DNA of 64,000 nucleotides from Amphibacillus cookii (GCF_016908375.1 NZ_JAFBDS010000004.1:1-64000); one strand, 5' to 3'. Counted from the first letter of the stretch, positions 34,905-44,013 are shown. Notes: generated by a model not told the origin, from the letters alone. A program made the numbers and translations.

Positions 34905-35741
34905 ATGAAAAAAATATATGAAAACATAAGTATTGATAGAAATACACAAATGAATCTTTTTAAGTTTAAAGCTACAGACATTGACCGGATCATACCAATG
35001 CATTTTCATAATGAAATAGAGTTAATATATTGTGTTAAAGGTCAATTAAAAATATGGCACGAAGGTAAGAATAGCATTATGTGTAAAGATGATCTCCTTT
35101 TCATCAATAGTGGAATGCCCCATTTGAGTCAAAGTACGTCAAAAAATGAAGTGATTGTCATTCATTTACCTGAAGCGCTATTTGTACAAGAAAAATTATA
35201 TATCAAACTTGATACTGTCAATGAAGATATACCAGATCGTATAAAAAAACAAATAATAAAGATAATTACTTCCTTGTATGAACTTCACTGTTCTTATGGG
35301 AAATTCTCATTTTTAAAAGAGCAGAGTCTTATTTTAGATTTAGAATATATATTAGTCACCCAACTTGCTTGTCAATTGAAAAACGAAAAAAAATTCTATT
35401 CAAATCAACAAAAAAAGATTAAAGAAATTATTCATATCGTTAAAGAACATTATCAGGATAATATTAGCTTAAAAGAAGTAGCGTCACTTTGTGGGTATTC
35501 ACCCGCTTATTTATCCAGAATGTTTCATCAACATGTAGGACAATCTTTTGTGGAATTCAAGCAAATACTAAGTTTGGAAAAAGCCATCGAATTGATGGAA
35601 ACATCCGATAAGACTTTTGAACAAATTGCTATGGAGACAGGGTTTTCAAATGAAAAATCTTTTAGAAAAGTGTTTAAACAAGTGATAGGTAAAACACCTC
35701 GGGAATATAAAAGTAGTAAAAAAACGACCGAAATCAAGTAA
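34905..35741 (+). CDS. AraC-family transcriptional regulator
   Basis: A 278-residue regulator starting at ATG 34905, 6 bp after AAGGAG; an upstream GTG at 34878 lies inside the repeat element and is less likely. The N-terminal half is a cupin sugar-sensing domain (PMHFHNEIELIYCVKGQLKI). The C-terminal ~100 residues hold the two helix-turn-helix motifs (SLKEVASLCGYSPAYLSRMF; FEQIAMETGFSNEKSFRKVF) and the closing GKTPREYK. It heads the rightward genes (PTS, GH3) and probably activates them in response to a beta-glucoside. Confidence 0.93.
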   Translation: MKKIYENISIDRNTQMNLFKFKATDIDRIIPMHFHNEIELIYCVKGQLKIWHEGKNSIMCKDDLLFINSGMPHLSQSTSKNEVIVIHLPEALFVQEKLYIKLDTVNEDIPDRIKKQIIKIITSLYELHCSYGKFSFLKEQSLILDLEYILVTQLACQLKNEKKFYSNQQKKIKEIIHIVKEHYQDNISLKEVASLCGYSPAYLSRMFHQHVGQSFVEFKQILSLEKAIELMETSDKTFEQIAMETGFSNEKSFRKVFKQVIGKTPREYKSSKKTTEIK

Positions 35742-35824
35742 AATAAAAACTCTTATTGTAACCGCAAACATGATACTCTAATACTACGTTAATAATAATG
35801 CAAATACAGAAAGGATGTAGGGTT

Positions 35825-37225
35825 ATGAGTATTGATAACGAATACACTTCCATCGTTCAACAAGTGATAGAAGCAGTCGGAGGAAAAGATAACATTATCT
35901 CAATGGCTCACTGTGCGACACGATTAAGGTTGATTGTCAAAAATCGAGATATTATTGATGATGACAAAGTAGACAATATTAATAAAGTAAAAGGATTCTT
36001 CTTCACATCGGGACAATATCAGATTATTTTTGGGACAGGTACTGTAAATAGAGTTTATGAAGAAATGGTGAATCAAGGGGTATCAGCTACATCAAAATCC
36101 CACTTAAAAGAGCTCGCTTCAGAGGAAGAAGACAATGCGTTCAAAAGAATGATTCGTATATTTGGCGATGTATTTGTTCCAATTATTCCAGCATTAGTAG
36201 CGACTGGATTATTTATGGGATTACGAGGTTTAATTACGCAACCAGAACTACTCTCGTGGTTTGGTTTAACGCCAGCTGATATTTCACAGAATTTTATAGT
36301 ATTAACACAAATTTTGACCGATACAGCTTTTGCATTCCTACCAGCTTTGGTTTGCTGGTCAGCATTTAAAGTGTTTGGTGGATCGCCACTTCTAGGTATT
36401 CTGCTAGGATTAATGTTAGTTAGCCCATTGTTACCCACTTCATGGGATGTTGCACAAGGTAACGATGAACCGTTATTATTCTTTGGTTTTATAAAAGTCG
36501 CTGGTTATCAAGGATCTGTTTTACCAGCATTTATTGTTAGGGCAGTTGGAGCCACATTAGAAAAAAGAGTAAGAAAGATAGTACCAGAAGCACTAGACCT
36601 TATTCTAACGCCTTTACTTTCTCTTCTGATCATGATGTTACTCGCTTTCTTTATTATTGGACCGGTTTTTCATGAAGTAGAGGTATGGATGCTCGCACTA
36701 GTAAATGTATTAATAGGGCTTCCTTTCGGTATTGGTGGACTTATATATGGAGCGATCAATCAGATTATTGTAATATCAGGACTTCATCATGCCTTAAACT
36801 TAATTGAAATTGACATGTTAGCAGATACGGGTTGGAATTTGGTTAACCCAATTAGTTCGGCTTCTATTTGTGCTCAAGCAGGTGCTGCATTAGCAGTAGG
36901 TATGAAAGCCAAACGCACAAAAATTAAAGCGATCGCATATCCATCTGCAATGTCCGCGTTACTTGGTATTACTGAACCTGCGATTTTCGGTGTTAATATT
37001 CGTTATGGTAAACCCTTTATTATGGGCTTAATAGGTGGAGGCGTAGGTGGATTCCTAGCCACTCTGTTAAATGTTAAAGCGACTGGTATGTCCATTACAG
37101 CAATTCCGGGCGTTCTATTGTACTTAAATAACCAATTATTACTTTACATCCTTGTTTCCTTTGTCGGATTTGCTGTCGCCTTTGCACTAACCTATGCTTT
37201 TGGCTATAAAGATCAAATAGAATAA
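35825..37225 (+). CDS. PTS sugar transporter EIIBC, beta-glucoside/sucrose class
   Basis: A 466-residue phosphotransferase permease from ATG 35825 (AAAGGATGTAGGG upstream). The EIIB domain opens the protein with the phosphorylated Cys in MAHCATRLRL; the EIIC domain (~100-466) has about ten membrane helices and the GITEPAIFGVN motif of the glucose/sucrose superfamily. No EIIA is fused or nearby, so it must borrow one from another system. Downstream of an AraC gene and upstream of a GH3 glucosidase, it likely imports a beta-linked disaccharide such as laminaribiose or cellobiose as the 6-phosphate. The exact sugar is inference. Confidence 0.88.
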   Translation: MSIDNEYTSIVQQVIEAVGGKDNIISMAHCATRLRLIVKNRDIIDDDKVDNINKVKGFFFTSGQYQIIFGTGTVNRVYEEMVNQGVSATSKSHLKELASEEEDNAFKRMIRIFGDVFVPIIPALVATGLFMGLRGLITQPELLSWFGLTPADISQNFIVLTQILTDTAFAFLPALVCWSAFKVFGGSPLLGILLGLMLVSPLLPTSWDVAQGNDEPLLFFGFIKVAGYQGSVLPAFIVRAVGATLEKRVRKIVPEALDLILTPLLSLLIMMLLAFFIIGPVFHEVEVWMLALVNVLIGLPFGIGGLIYGAINQIIVISGLHHALNLIEIDMLADTGWNLVNPISSASICAQAGAALAVGMKAKRTKIKAIAYPSAMSALLGITEPAIFGVNIRYGKPFIMGLIGGGVGGFLATLLNVKATGMSITAIPGVLLYLNNQLLLYILVSFVGFAVAFALTYAFGYKDQIE

Positions 37226-37290
37226 ACAGCATATTTCGTTTCATCTAAATGTCTGGCTTCATCATCGTGCAGTTGAAAAGTATCTTATAA

Positions 37291-37332
37291 AGAGGGCGAA
37301 AAGGCATAATCAATATGCCGCATTGCCCTTTT
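37291..37332 (+). terminator. Terminator after the PTS gene
   Basis: AGGGC/GCCCT with an inner GGCAT/ATGCC stem, followed by TTTTCTTATCTTT. Confidence 0.65.
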
Positions 37333-37424
37333 CTTATCTTTACCAATGGTGCTCATTTCAGTTGCAAACACAAGCGGATATCATTCATTTTAATCAACCT
37401 GATAAATAGATTGGAGCTTTTCAC

Positions 37425-39677
37425 ATGAATAATGAAATGTTAAGAAAGAAAGTAGATCAGTTAACTATTCAAGAAAAAATTGGACAGTTAATTCAGTTAA
37501 CAGGTAACTTTTTCGATAAACACAATGACAGTGTGGTTACCGGACCACAAAAGAAGATTGGTTTAAATGGATCTTATCAAATCCATAATACAGGATCGAT
37601 TCTGAACACAGTTGATAAGCAGCAAATTATAGAGATACAAAGGAATCACCTCCTTAAATCCACTCATAAAATCCCATTACTCTTTATGGCCGACATTATT
37701 TACGGCTTTAAAACCATCTTTCCAATTCCCTTAGCACAGACATGCAGTTGGAATTTTCCGTTAATTGAGGAATCAGCAACTGTACTTGCCAAAGAATGCT
37801 ATGAGGAAGGCATTCATGTCACCTTTGCACCTATGGTCGATTTAGTGCGTGACCCGAGGTGGGGACGCGTGATGGAGGCACCGGGAGAAGACACACTGCT
37901 TGGAGAACGCTATGCAGAGAGCATGGTAAATGGGATTCAAGGTAACGGTGCTTCTCAACATATTCCAAAAGGAAAACTTGCCGCCTGCATTAAACATTTT
38001 GCTGCATACGGCGCTGCGGTTGCGGGTAGAGAATATAATGCTGTCGATATGTCTGAAAACATGCTAAAGAATTTTTTCCTGCCAAGTTATGCGAAAGGCA
38101 TTGAAGCTGGCGCTAAATTAGTCATGACTGCTTTCAACACACTTAACGGCATCCCTTGCACGGGGAACAAATGGCTTAATAGGGATATTTTAAGAGATGC
38201 ACTTGATTTTGATGGTGTCCTTATTTCTGATTATGCTGCTATCGATGAATTAATCACTCACGGTTACGCAGAAAACCAAACCTCGGCCGCTAAGCAAGCG
38301 TTGTTAGCTGGTGTGGACATTGATATGAAAACCGCCGTATATGCGAACGAATTAGAAAAATTGGTTGAACAAAATCAGGAATTACACGCCTTGTTAGATG
38401 AGGCGGTCTTAAGAGTGTTAATACTTAAAAATGATTTGGGTTTATTTGATGATCCTTATCGAGGGATTCAAACAACAGAAGAAGACATGACAAGCGTCGT
38501 CCTATCGAAAGAGCATAAAGCAACAGCACTTAAATTAGCAGAAGAGTCGATTGTTTTATTAAAAAATAACAAGCATACTTTACCATTAAGTAGAAACCAA
38601 AAAGTTGCATTAATAGGCCCGTATGCAGAGGAAAAAGCCACTTTAGGATTTTGGGCAATTACTGGAGATGAAGAAGACACGATTACGTTAAAAGACGGTT
38701 TAAGCACCTTATTAGATAGTAGCTGTTTATCAGTCGCAAGAGGCGCTTACCTTTTAGATAAACATACAGAAAATCTATATGACAAGTATACTGATAAATT
38801 ACCCGTTGAGCGTGAAGATGAAGAAGCATTACTTGAAGAAGCAATTGCTATAGCCAAAACTTCTGACACCATTGTATTAGCAGTAGGGGAAAATACTTAC
38901 CAAAGTGGCGAAGGTGGCTCGCGTACAAATCCCGTATTGCCTACTACTCAGCTACGACTCATCAATGCATTAAGCACGTTAGGAAAACCGATTGTACTAG
39001 TAATCTATGGTGGCAGACCTCTGATCCTCACTGAAGTTGAGGAAAAAGTATCAGCGATTCTTTATGCATGGTTCCCAGGGACAATGAACGGGCTTGCAGT
39101 CGCTAACCTTCTGACAGGAAAGGCAAATCCGTCTGCAAAGCTATCAATGACATTTCCCCGATCTGTCGGTCAAATTCCAATCTATTATAATGAACTTCGT
39201 ACGGGAAGACCACAATTGGATGAAGAGAACAAGTACCGATTTGCTTCAAGGTATATCGATCAATCCAATCTTCCGCTTTATCCATTCGGATTTGGTAAAA
39301 GCTACACACACTTTCAATACAGTGATTTTCGTTTAAATCAAGAAGAGATGACAAAAAACGAACAAATAAAAGTAACCCTTACTGTAAAAAACACCGGATC
39401 ATATTCTGGAAAAGAAATTGTTCAATTATACATTTGTGATAAAGTGTCTAGCATCACAAGACCTGTAAAATTATTAAAAGCATTTAAGAAAATAGAGCTT
39501 AAAGTAGGCGAATCACAAAGGGTCGAATTTGAAATAGATAATGATATGTTGAAATTTTATCGTCCGGATGGAAGTTTTGATAGTGAATCTGGCGATTTCG
39601 ATATCTTTATCGGTAAAGATTCTGCGGAACATTTATTTAAAAGAAAGATTCGACTCGTTTCTAAACATACTACTTAA
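37425..39677 (+). CDS. GH3 beta-glucosidase
   Basis: A 750-residue cytosolic glycoside hydrolase (no signal peptide). The N-terminal TIM barrel has the substrate-binding KHFAAYGA and the nucleophile Asp269 in GVLISDYAAID. The second domain (LAEESIVLLKNNKHTLPL; GGSRTNPVLP) and a C-terminal fibronectin-like domain (VTLTVKNTGSYSGKEIVQLY) complete the BglX-type layout. It would release glucose from imported or unphosphorylated beta-glucan oligosaccharides. It sits ~200 bp after the PTS gene beyond a terminator, so it probably has its own promoter. Confidence 0.93.
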   Translation: MNNEMLRKKVDQLTIQEKIGQLIQLTGNFFDKHNDSVVTGPQKKIGLNGSYQIHNTGSILNTVDKQQIIEIQRNHLLKSTHKIPLLFMADIIYGFKTIFPIPLAQTCSWNFPLIEESATVLAKECYEEGIHVTFAPMVDLVRDPRWGRVMEAPGEDTLLGERYAESMVNGIQGNGASQHIPKGKLAACIKHFAAYGAAVAGREYNAVDMSENMLKNFFLPSYAKGIEAGAKLVMTAFNTLNGIPCTGNKWLNRDILRDALDFDGVLISDYAAIDELITHGYAENQTSAAKQALLAGVDIDMKTAVYANELEKLVEQNQELHALLDEAVLRVLILKNDLGLFDDPYRGIQTTEEDMTSVVLSKEHKATALKLAEESIVLLKNNKHTLPLSRNQKVALIGPYAEEKATLGFWAITGDEEDTITLKDGLSTLLDSSCLSVARGAYLLDKHTENLYDKYTDKLPVEREDEEALLEEAIAIAKTSDTIVLAVGENTYQSGEGGSRTNPVLPTTQLRLINALSTLGKPIVLVIYGGRPLILTEVEEKVSAILYAWFPGTMNGLAVANLLTGKANPSAKLSMTFPRSVGQIPIYYNELRTGRPQLDEENKYRFASRYIDQSNLPLYPFGFGKSYTHFQYSDFRLNQEEMTKNEQIKVTLTVKNTGSYSGKEIVQLYICDKVSSITRPVKLLKAFKKIELKVGESQRVEFEIDNDMLKFYRPDGSFDSESGDFDIFIGKDSAEHLFKRKIRLVSKHTT

Positions 39678-39764
39678 TCAGCGATACAATAACAACACGT
39701 TTTCAACTTCTGATTTCGTGTTTAAGTAGAATAGGTATTACCCGCTTTTAACAGCTTAAATGAC

Positions 39765-39809
39765 ATGCATTTAGGGAAATACTTTGGCGATCATTTTCCC
39801 TAAATGCAT
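39765..39809 (+). terminator. Terminator of the GH3 gene
   Basis: A 15-bp perfect stem (ATGCATTTAGGGAAA with TTTCCCTAAATGCAT) followed by TTTAATT. Confidence 0.75.
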
Positions 39810-39880
39810 TTTAATTGGAAATGACGCAAAAGGGTGGCTCCAATCTCCGATAACAAATAGTAGCCCCTATAAACTTACTC

Positions 39881-39929
39881 TTGTTTTTTAAAAGCTATTA
39901 ATATATAATAATTTATAAAGCGTTTTCAT
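39881..39929 (+). promoter_or_regulatory. Promoter and cre-like site of the RAT leader
   Basis: TTGTTT (39881-39886), 17 bases, TATAAT (39904-39909). A cre-like TATAAAGCGTTTTCAT (39914-39929, two mismatches to consensus) overlaps the start region, as in catabolite-repressed beta-glucoside operons. Confidence 0.65.
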
Positions 39930-39940
39930 TAATGGTGAAT

Positions 39941-40022
39941 TTAGGATTGTTACTGTTTTTCAGGCAAAACCTAAGTTGATCAACACATAGGCACTTCTAT
40001 GTGTTGGTTAACTTGGGTTTTT
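39941..40022 (+). promoter_or_regulatory. RAT antiterminator with overlapping terminator (BglG/LicT type)
   Basis: GGATTGTTACTG, a short loop, then CAGGCAAAACCTAA match the ribonucleic antiterminator bound by BglG/LicT proteins. Its 3' half overlaps the left arm of a long terminator (AACCTAAGTT... paired with AACTTGGGTT, then TTTTTT). When a phosphorylated LicT-type protein binds, the terminator cannot form and transcription proceeds into the sortase gene. No LicT-type RNA-binding gene is in the window. Confidence 0.88.
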
Positions 40023-40036
40023 TGTATTTAGAGGGC

Positions 40037-40270
40037 GTATAAAACGAACCTTCAACCATCGGGCGGAGGGCTACAGAACATAGGTCATGCAGACGTTGCC
40101 ACAGGACGTGGCGGTCTTAGTCTGTCATCCTTCTTAAAGATATGGCGGTTTTAGTCTACGTTCTTCCCTGCTGGTTGTTAGTTGAGTGAATCCGGACATG
40201 AGCGTCCGCTATCACCCACCTTAATCGATTTGCTCTATTCTCTTTTTATGGACTGATTATCTGTTATAAA
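40037..40270 (+). repeat. Structured intergenic repeat, copy B (long, with extra insert)
   Basis: Opens TATAAAACGAACCTTCAA, carries GTTAGTTGAGTGAATCCGGA and GCGTCCGCTATCACCCACC, and ends GATTATCTGTTATAAA. An extra ~110 bp between 40060 and 40180 is not in the other copies. It lies between the RAT leader and the sortase start. Confidence 0.75.
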
Positions 40271-40295
40271 TTAATTCTTATTATGGAGGGATAGA

Positions 40296-40982
40296 ATGAA
40301 GCTAGCTCTTGTGAAAACGATACTATTTTCTTTTCTTATCATTTCCTTATTTTACATAGCAACTTATTTTATTGAAAGCTCTACAAATAAAAATTTATAT
40401 GTCTCCACTCAGGAATCTACAAAAAATCATTTAATGGATCGTCGTAAAGAAGCACCGGTCCAAAATTTAGTAGGGTGGATCGAAGTGACATCAACTACGA
40501 TTAACTACCCTGTCGTTCAAGCCGATGATAATGACTTTTATTTAACGCGCAATATTAACAAAGAAAATTCAAAATACGGATCAATCTTTATGGACTTTCG
40601 AAACAAAGGATTGGGACAGGATAAGCACACGATTATTTATGGTCACCATATGAAAGACGGCTCTATGTTTCATGACTTAAGTTTATATAGCAACCAATCA
40701 TTTTATGAAGAAAACACGCACATCTATACACTTAGTCCTGAAGGAGAAGAGATGGTCTGGGAAGTATTTTCATCCTATTCCGTTGGCGCTGACTTCTATT
40801 ACCTTGATATAGATTTCGCCAATCCAGCTCAATTCACAGCTTTTATTGAGGAATTAGTTGAAAGGTCACTCATCAGCACGAATACTCGTGTCACTGAGGA
40901 TGATTATATTCTCACATTGTCGACTTGTGATTATACGTTTGAAAATGGGCGTTATGTTGTACATTCCAAGCGTACTTCTTAA
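40296..40982 (+). CDS. srtB: Class B sortase
   Basis: A 228-residue membrane transpeptidase with an N-terminal anchor (ILFSFLIISLFYIATYF). Catalytic residues are visible: His117 in YGHHM, Cys211 in LSTC and Arg219 in NGRYVVH. The long region between them and the WIEVTSTTINYPVVQ start are class B traits. The ribosome site is TGGAGGG. The next gene encodes a protein ending in an NPKTG sorting signal, the motif style used by class B enzymes, so the two form a dedicated pair. Expression may depend on the RAT switch upstream. Confidence 0.9.
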   Translation: MKLALVKTILFSFLIISLFYIATYFIESSTNKNLYVSTQESTKNHLMDRRKEAPVQNLVGWIEVTSTTINYPVVQADDNDFYLTRNINKENSKYGSIFMDFRNKGLGQDKHTIIYGHHMKDGSMFHDLSLYSNQSFYEENTHIYTLSPEGEEMVWEVFSSYSVGADFYYLDIDFANPAQFTAFIEELVERSLISTNTRVTEDDYILTLSTCDYTFENGRYVVHSKRTS

Positions 40983-40984
40983 AA

Positions 40985-41000
40985 ATGTAAGCGCAATCAA
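40985..41000. promoter_or_regulatory. cre site upstream of the hydrolase gene
   Basis: ATGTAAGCGCAATCAA matches the cre consensus WTGNAANCGNWWNCAW at every position. It lies between srtB and the hydrolase gene. Confidence 0.7.
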
Positions 41001-41026
41001 TAGAGATTATGGATTTACCGTTATTT

Positions 41027-41044
41027 AACTAGTGCACACTAGTT
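41027..41044. promoter_or_regulatory. Operator-like palindrome upstream of the hydrolase gene
   Basis: AACTAGTG-CA-CACTAGTT, an 8-bp perfect inverted repeat 34 bp before the ATG at 41078. The binding protein is unknown. Confidence 0.45.
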
Positions 41045-41077
41045 TAATATAAAAAATTTAATGAAAGAGCGATCAAG

Positions 41078-42469
41078 ATGAAAAAACTTGTCATTACTGC
41101 TTTTACGTTTGTATGCATCCTTGGTTTAATAACTCCCCTTAAACTATCAGGAGAAGAGGAAGTGGTGATCGAGGACATTAAAGCAAATTTATTTATTGGT
41201 GATGCCGGAGAAATGGTAGAATCGTTTGAGATTACAGTCGATGATCCAGCAACGCTAGTAGACTTAACAGCTGAAGACTTTGACATTACCGGTAATTATG
41301 ACGGTTATCCGTTGAACGAGGCGGAAGAGACAGCACAAGAAAACTATCAAGATGATGAGCTTGCTCTATCCATTGACGAAAATACGATTACCTTAACCTT
41401 CAGACCATTCAAATATCCCGGCGGTCCGGTTGAAGATTTTGAGGTGGTAAACGAACAATATCCTACCTTATCGTTTACCGCAGATGATGTAACAAGTGAA
41501 ACGAGACGCACCATAGATGACTTCGAATTTAACTCATTCACAGGTTCGAACGGGACAACATTGAACTATCGCTTGAATTTGGCAGACACCGGACAGCCCG
41601 AGCCTTTAATGGTATTTATGCATGGAGGTGGTGAAGTGGGTTCTGACAATCAAATTCACATTACCTCCAATCGCGGTGCTGTTTTCGGTTTAGAAGCTGG
41701 AAAAACAACGAACGTCCTTAGCGTCCAATTCCCTGATAATTATGACTGGGCGGTCTACGATAACGAAGAAGAACTGGCAACGATGCAAGCACAGTTTGAA
41801 GCCTACTACGAATTAATCCAATCACTCATCGACAGTGGCGATGTTGATGAAGATCGCATTTATGTTTACGGCATTTCTAGTGGTGGCGGTTGGACTTTAC
41901 GTTTCTTAATGCAATACCCTGACTTAGCTGCAGCAGCGATTACCGTCGCACCGAAAGATGCAGTGGCTGATTATACGGGCGATGTCGATGCCTTTATTGA
42001 CGCTTTACAAGGTATTGAACATATCCCACATTGGATTATCCATGCCGAAACGGATCCGATTACGGATGTTAGAACCAGCTTACTCACCCACGAAGCATTA
42101 GAAACATTAGGGGCAGAAGATTTACACCTTACAATTTATGATGAGCAAACGATGAACGATCAAAGGTTTTATGGCCCCCTTGCCCACTGGTCTTGGGTAC
42201 CTGTTTTTAATGATGACACGATTCTTGACTGGCTATTCGCTCAAGAAAAAACAGTTACAGATGATGAACAGAGCACAGAAGAGGAAACGTCAACACTGCC
42301 TGATGATAATAATGGGGTTGATGAGATTAACGAAGACACTGATAGCAACACTTCAGATCAAATTGAAAATCCAAAAACAGGCGATCATTCCTCAATTGGT
42401 TTTTTCATGATCATAGCTGTCTTAAGTAGTTTAGGGTTATTCTTCTTAAGAAACAAACGTCATATTTAA
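41078..42469 (+). CDS. NPKTG-anchored alpha/beta hydrolase (esterase/peptidase-like)
   Basis: A 463-residue surface enzyme: signal peptide (LVITAFTFVCILGLITPL), an N-terminal beta-sandwich (~25-150), an alpha/beta hydrolase domain (~150-395) with GISSGG carrying nucleophile Ser267 and a late AHWSW His, an acidic linker, and the sorting signal NPKTG (431-435), a hydrophobic helix and RNKRHI. The hydrolase resembles the PHB-depolymerase/LpqC or 'predicted peptidase' group, which often act on polysaccharide esters. It directly follows srtB, so it is the probable sole substrate of that sortase. A cre site suggests sugar-responsive control. Confidence 0.82.
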   Translation: MKKLVITAFTFVCILGLITPLKLSGEEEVVIEDIKANLFIGDAGEMVESFEITVDDPATLVDLTAEDFDITGNYDGYPLNEAEETAQENYQDDELALSIDENTITLTFRPFKYPGGPVEDFEVVNEQYPTLSFTADDVTSETRRTIDDFEFNSFTGSNGTTLNYRLNLADTGQPEPLMVFMHGGGEVGSDNQIHITSNRGAVFGLEAGKTTNVLSVQFPDNYDWAVYDNEEELATMQAQFEAYYELIQSLIDSGDVDEDRIYVYGISSGGGWTLRFLMQYPDLAAAAITVAPKDAVADYTGDVDAFIDALQGIEHIPHWIIHAETDPITDVRTSLLTHEALETLGAEDLHLTIYDEQTMNDQRFYGPLAHWSWVPVFNDDTILDWLFAQEKTVTDDEQSTEEETSTLPDDNNGVDEINEDTDSNTSDQIENPKTGDHSSIGFFMIIAVLSSLGLFFLRNKRHI

Positions 42470-42478
42470 AAAGTTAAC

Positions 42479-42519
42479 ACAGTAAGTATCTGCCTTATGA
42501 CGAAGCAGATACTTACTGT
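42479..42519. terminator. Hairpin after the hydrolase gene (copied at 50289-50325)
   Basis: A 15-bp perfect stem (ACAGTAAGTATCTGC with GCAGATACTTACTGT). The T tract is absent, so strength as a terminator is uncertain. Confidence 0.55.
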
Positions 42520-42532
42520 AAAATTAATGATA

Positions 42533-42712
42533 TTATTTTGTAAATCGCTTGATTTGCCTAGTAAGATCTCCTAACCTAATTATTAATTCTAGATAGAATG
42601 CTAATTCTTTACACAAAAGTTCAAGTGCATCCCTTTTTAGTGCATATTTTGAATCGATAATCTCGACTAATTTAGCTGCTCTTAGTATTTTGAGATGATG
42701 AAATGTACACGC
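42533..42712 (-). pseudogene. C-terminal fragment of an ArsR-type regulator
   Basis: The minus frame reads FHHLKILRAAKLVEIIDSKY and continues to a stop at 42533. It is nearly identical in protein and DNA to the end of the regulator at 50506..51549 (HHHLKILRAAKLVEIIDSKY), but the rest of the gene is missing. It is a partial copy, left in the opposite orientation to the intact gene. Confidence 0.85.
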
Positions 42713-42754
42713 ATTTCCGCTGTAAATAATTTGATTTATATGGTATAATACGTC

Positions 42755-43597
42755 TTACATCAGTTGGAACAGCTTTGATTTCTCTACAACAATTTCCTTG
42801 ATTCTATTATTGGCAGGTAATAGAAGCTTTCGTAATGACGTTAACGGTGTTGCTGTAGAAAAGGTTTGATTGACTTCTTCAATGTATGATTTATTCAATT
42901 CTGTTCCAACGTTTACTTTTTTCATTCCTTGTGCGACACAGTTTCGCATATCCGCATCTGACACGCCCGTACCACCATGCAAAACGAGCCCAACATCCCG
43001 AAGGTTAGTAGAAAGTTCTGTTAAGAGGTCTAAATTGATCTTAGCTTTTGATTTATATTGACCATGGGTCGTTCCTATCGCTACCGCTATTGCATCTACC
43101 TTTGTTTCCTTAACGAATAGATACGCATCTGCTGGATTGGTGTAAATAGCATCCTCTTCAGCTACAACCAAGCCATCTTCCGCACCACCAATTGTCCCTA
43201 CTTCACCTTCGACCGACACCCGTTTCGATTTTGCATAGTCCGTGACCTTCTTGGTGTTTTTAATATTCTCTTCCAGCTCTAGACTAGAGCCATCATACAT
43301 GACCGAGGTATACCCTGCATCAATTGCTTCCTTCAAGAACTCGATCGATTTACAATGGTCCATGTGCAGGCAGGCATTGATCCCTAATCGTTCTACTAAT
43401 GTATGCATACTTGAGACGAGCAGATCCAAGCCAATATACTCAGCCGTCCCCGGCGATGTTTGAATAATAATTGGCGCGTCGAGCTCTTTTGCTCCCTCTA
43501 GCATAGCTGGCAGCATCTCCAGACAATGGACATTGAATGAACCTATGGCCCGCTTACCTTCATTTTCTTTAAACAACTGATCTAAACTTTTTAACAT
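42755..43597 (-). CDS. Class II fructose/tagatose-bisphosphate aldolase family protein
   Basis: A 280-residue zinc aldolase from ATG 43597, preceded by GAGAGGGG; a GTG at 43615 overlaps the previous stop and is less likely. Family motifs are visible: AIGSFNVHCLEML, HMDHCKS with metal and catalytic residues, YTSVMYDGSSL, VEGEVGTIGG and VLHGGTGV. It resembles GatY/KbaY and FbaA. As the last gene of an ascorbate-type PTS operon with a sugar-phosphate kinase, it should cleave the ketose 1,6-bisphosphate made by that kinase into two trioses. Which stereoisomer is unknown. Confidence 0.9.
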   Translation of the reverse strand: MLKSLDQLFKENEGKRAIGSFNVHCLEMLPAMLEGAKELDAPIIIQTSPGTAEYIGLDLLVSSMHTLVERLGINACLHMDHCKSIEFLKEAIDAGYTSVMYDGSSLELEENIKNTKKVTDYAKSKRVSVEGEVGTIGGAEDGLVVAEEDAIYTNPADAYLFVKETKVDAIAVAIGTTHGQYKSKAKINLDLLTELSTNLRDVGLVLHGGTGVSDADMRNCVAQGMKKVNVGTELNKSYIEEVNQTFSTATPLTSLRKLLLPANNRIKEIVVEKSKLFQLM

Positions 43598-43611
43598 GAT
43601 TGTATCCCCTC

Positions 43612-43998
43612 TCACATGTTTCCTCTAATTGTATCTTTCGTTAACTTCATTAATTCATCAGATTTCTGCAAGTAATATTGCACACCATCGCGATCATTCT
43701 CACTTGAAGCTTGTTTTCGTTTAATGTTGTATAATTTAACCAAGTCAGTAAAAGCCTTACCCATTGCCTTATTTTGCTCGATGCTTTGCTCATAATAATG
43801 AATGGCCTGATCATAATCCTCTAGTTCGAAATAGAGACTACCTAGCATATTGAATAGAGGGACATGGTCGTCTTGATCGCTACTTGCTAGCTTATTTTGG
43901 TAGATATCAATTTGCTCTAGAAGATGTTCTTTTTTTACCGGTTGTTGCTCCTCTGCTTCTGGTTGCTGCTTTTGCTTCTTTCGTTTAAAAAATGACAT
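43612..43998 (-). CDS. Small TPR-repeat protein
   Basis: A 128-residue protein with a very basic/Gln-rich start (MSFFKRKKQKQQPEAEEQQP) and one to two tetratricopeptide repeats (NMLGSLYFELEDYDQAIHYY; AFTDLVKLYNIKRKQ). It lies between the PTS IIC gene and the aldolase with short gaps, so it is in the operon. Such a protein is unusual in a PTS operon; it may scaffold or regulate the enzymes, but that is a guess. Confidence 0.7.
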   Translation of the reverse strand: MSFFKRKKQKQQPEAEEQQPVKKEHLLEQIDIYQNKLASSDQDDHVPLFNMLGSLYFELEDYDQAIHYYEQSIEQNKAMGKAFTDLVKLYNIKRKQASSENDRDGVQYYLQKSDELMKLTKDTIRGNM

Positions 43999-44013
43999 GC
44001 ATTCCCTCCTCTC

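Noticed and set aside
42171-42410. 79-codon plus frame in the hydrolase gene
   Set aside because: Out of frame with the hydrolase, whose anchor and active site prove the other frame.
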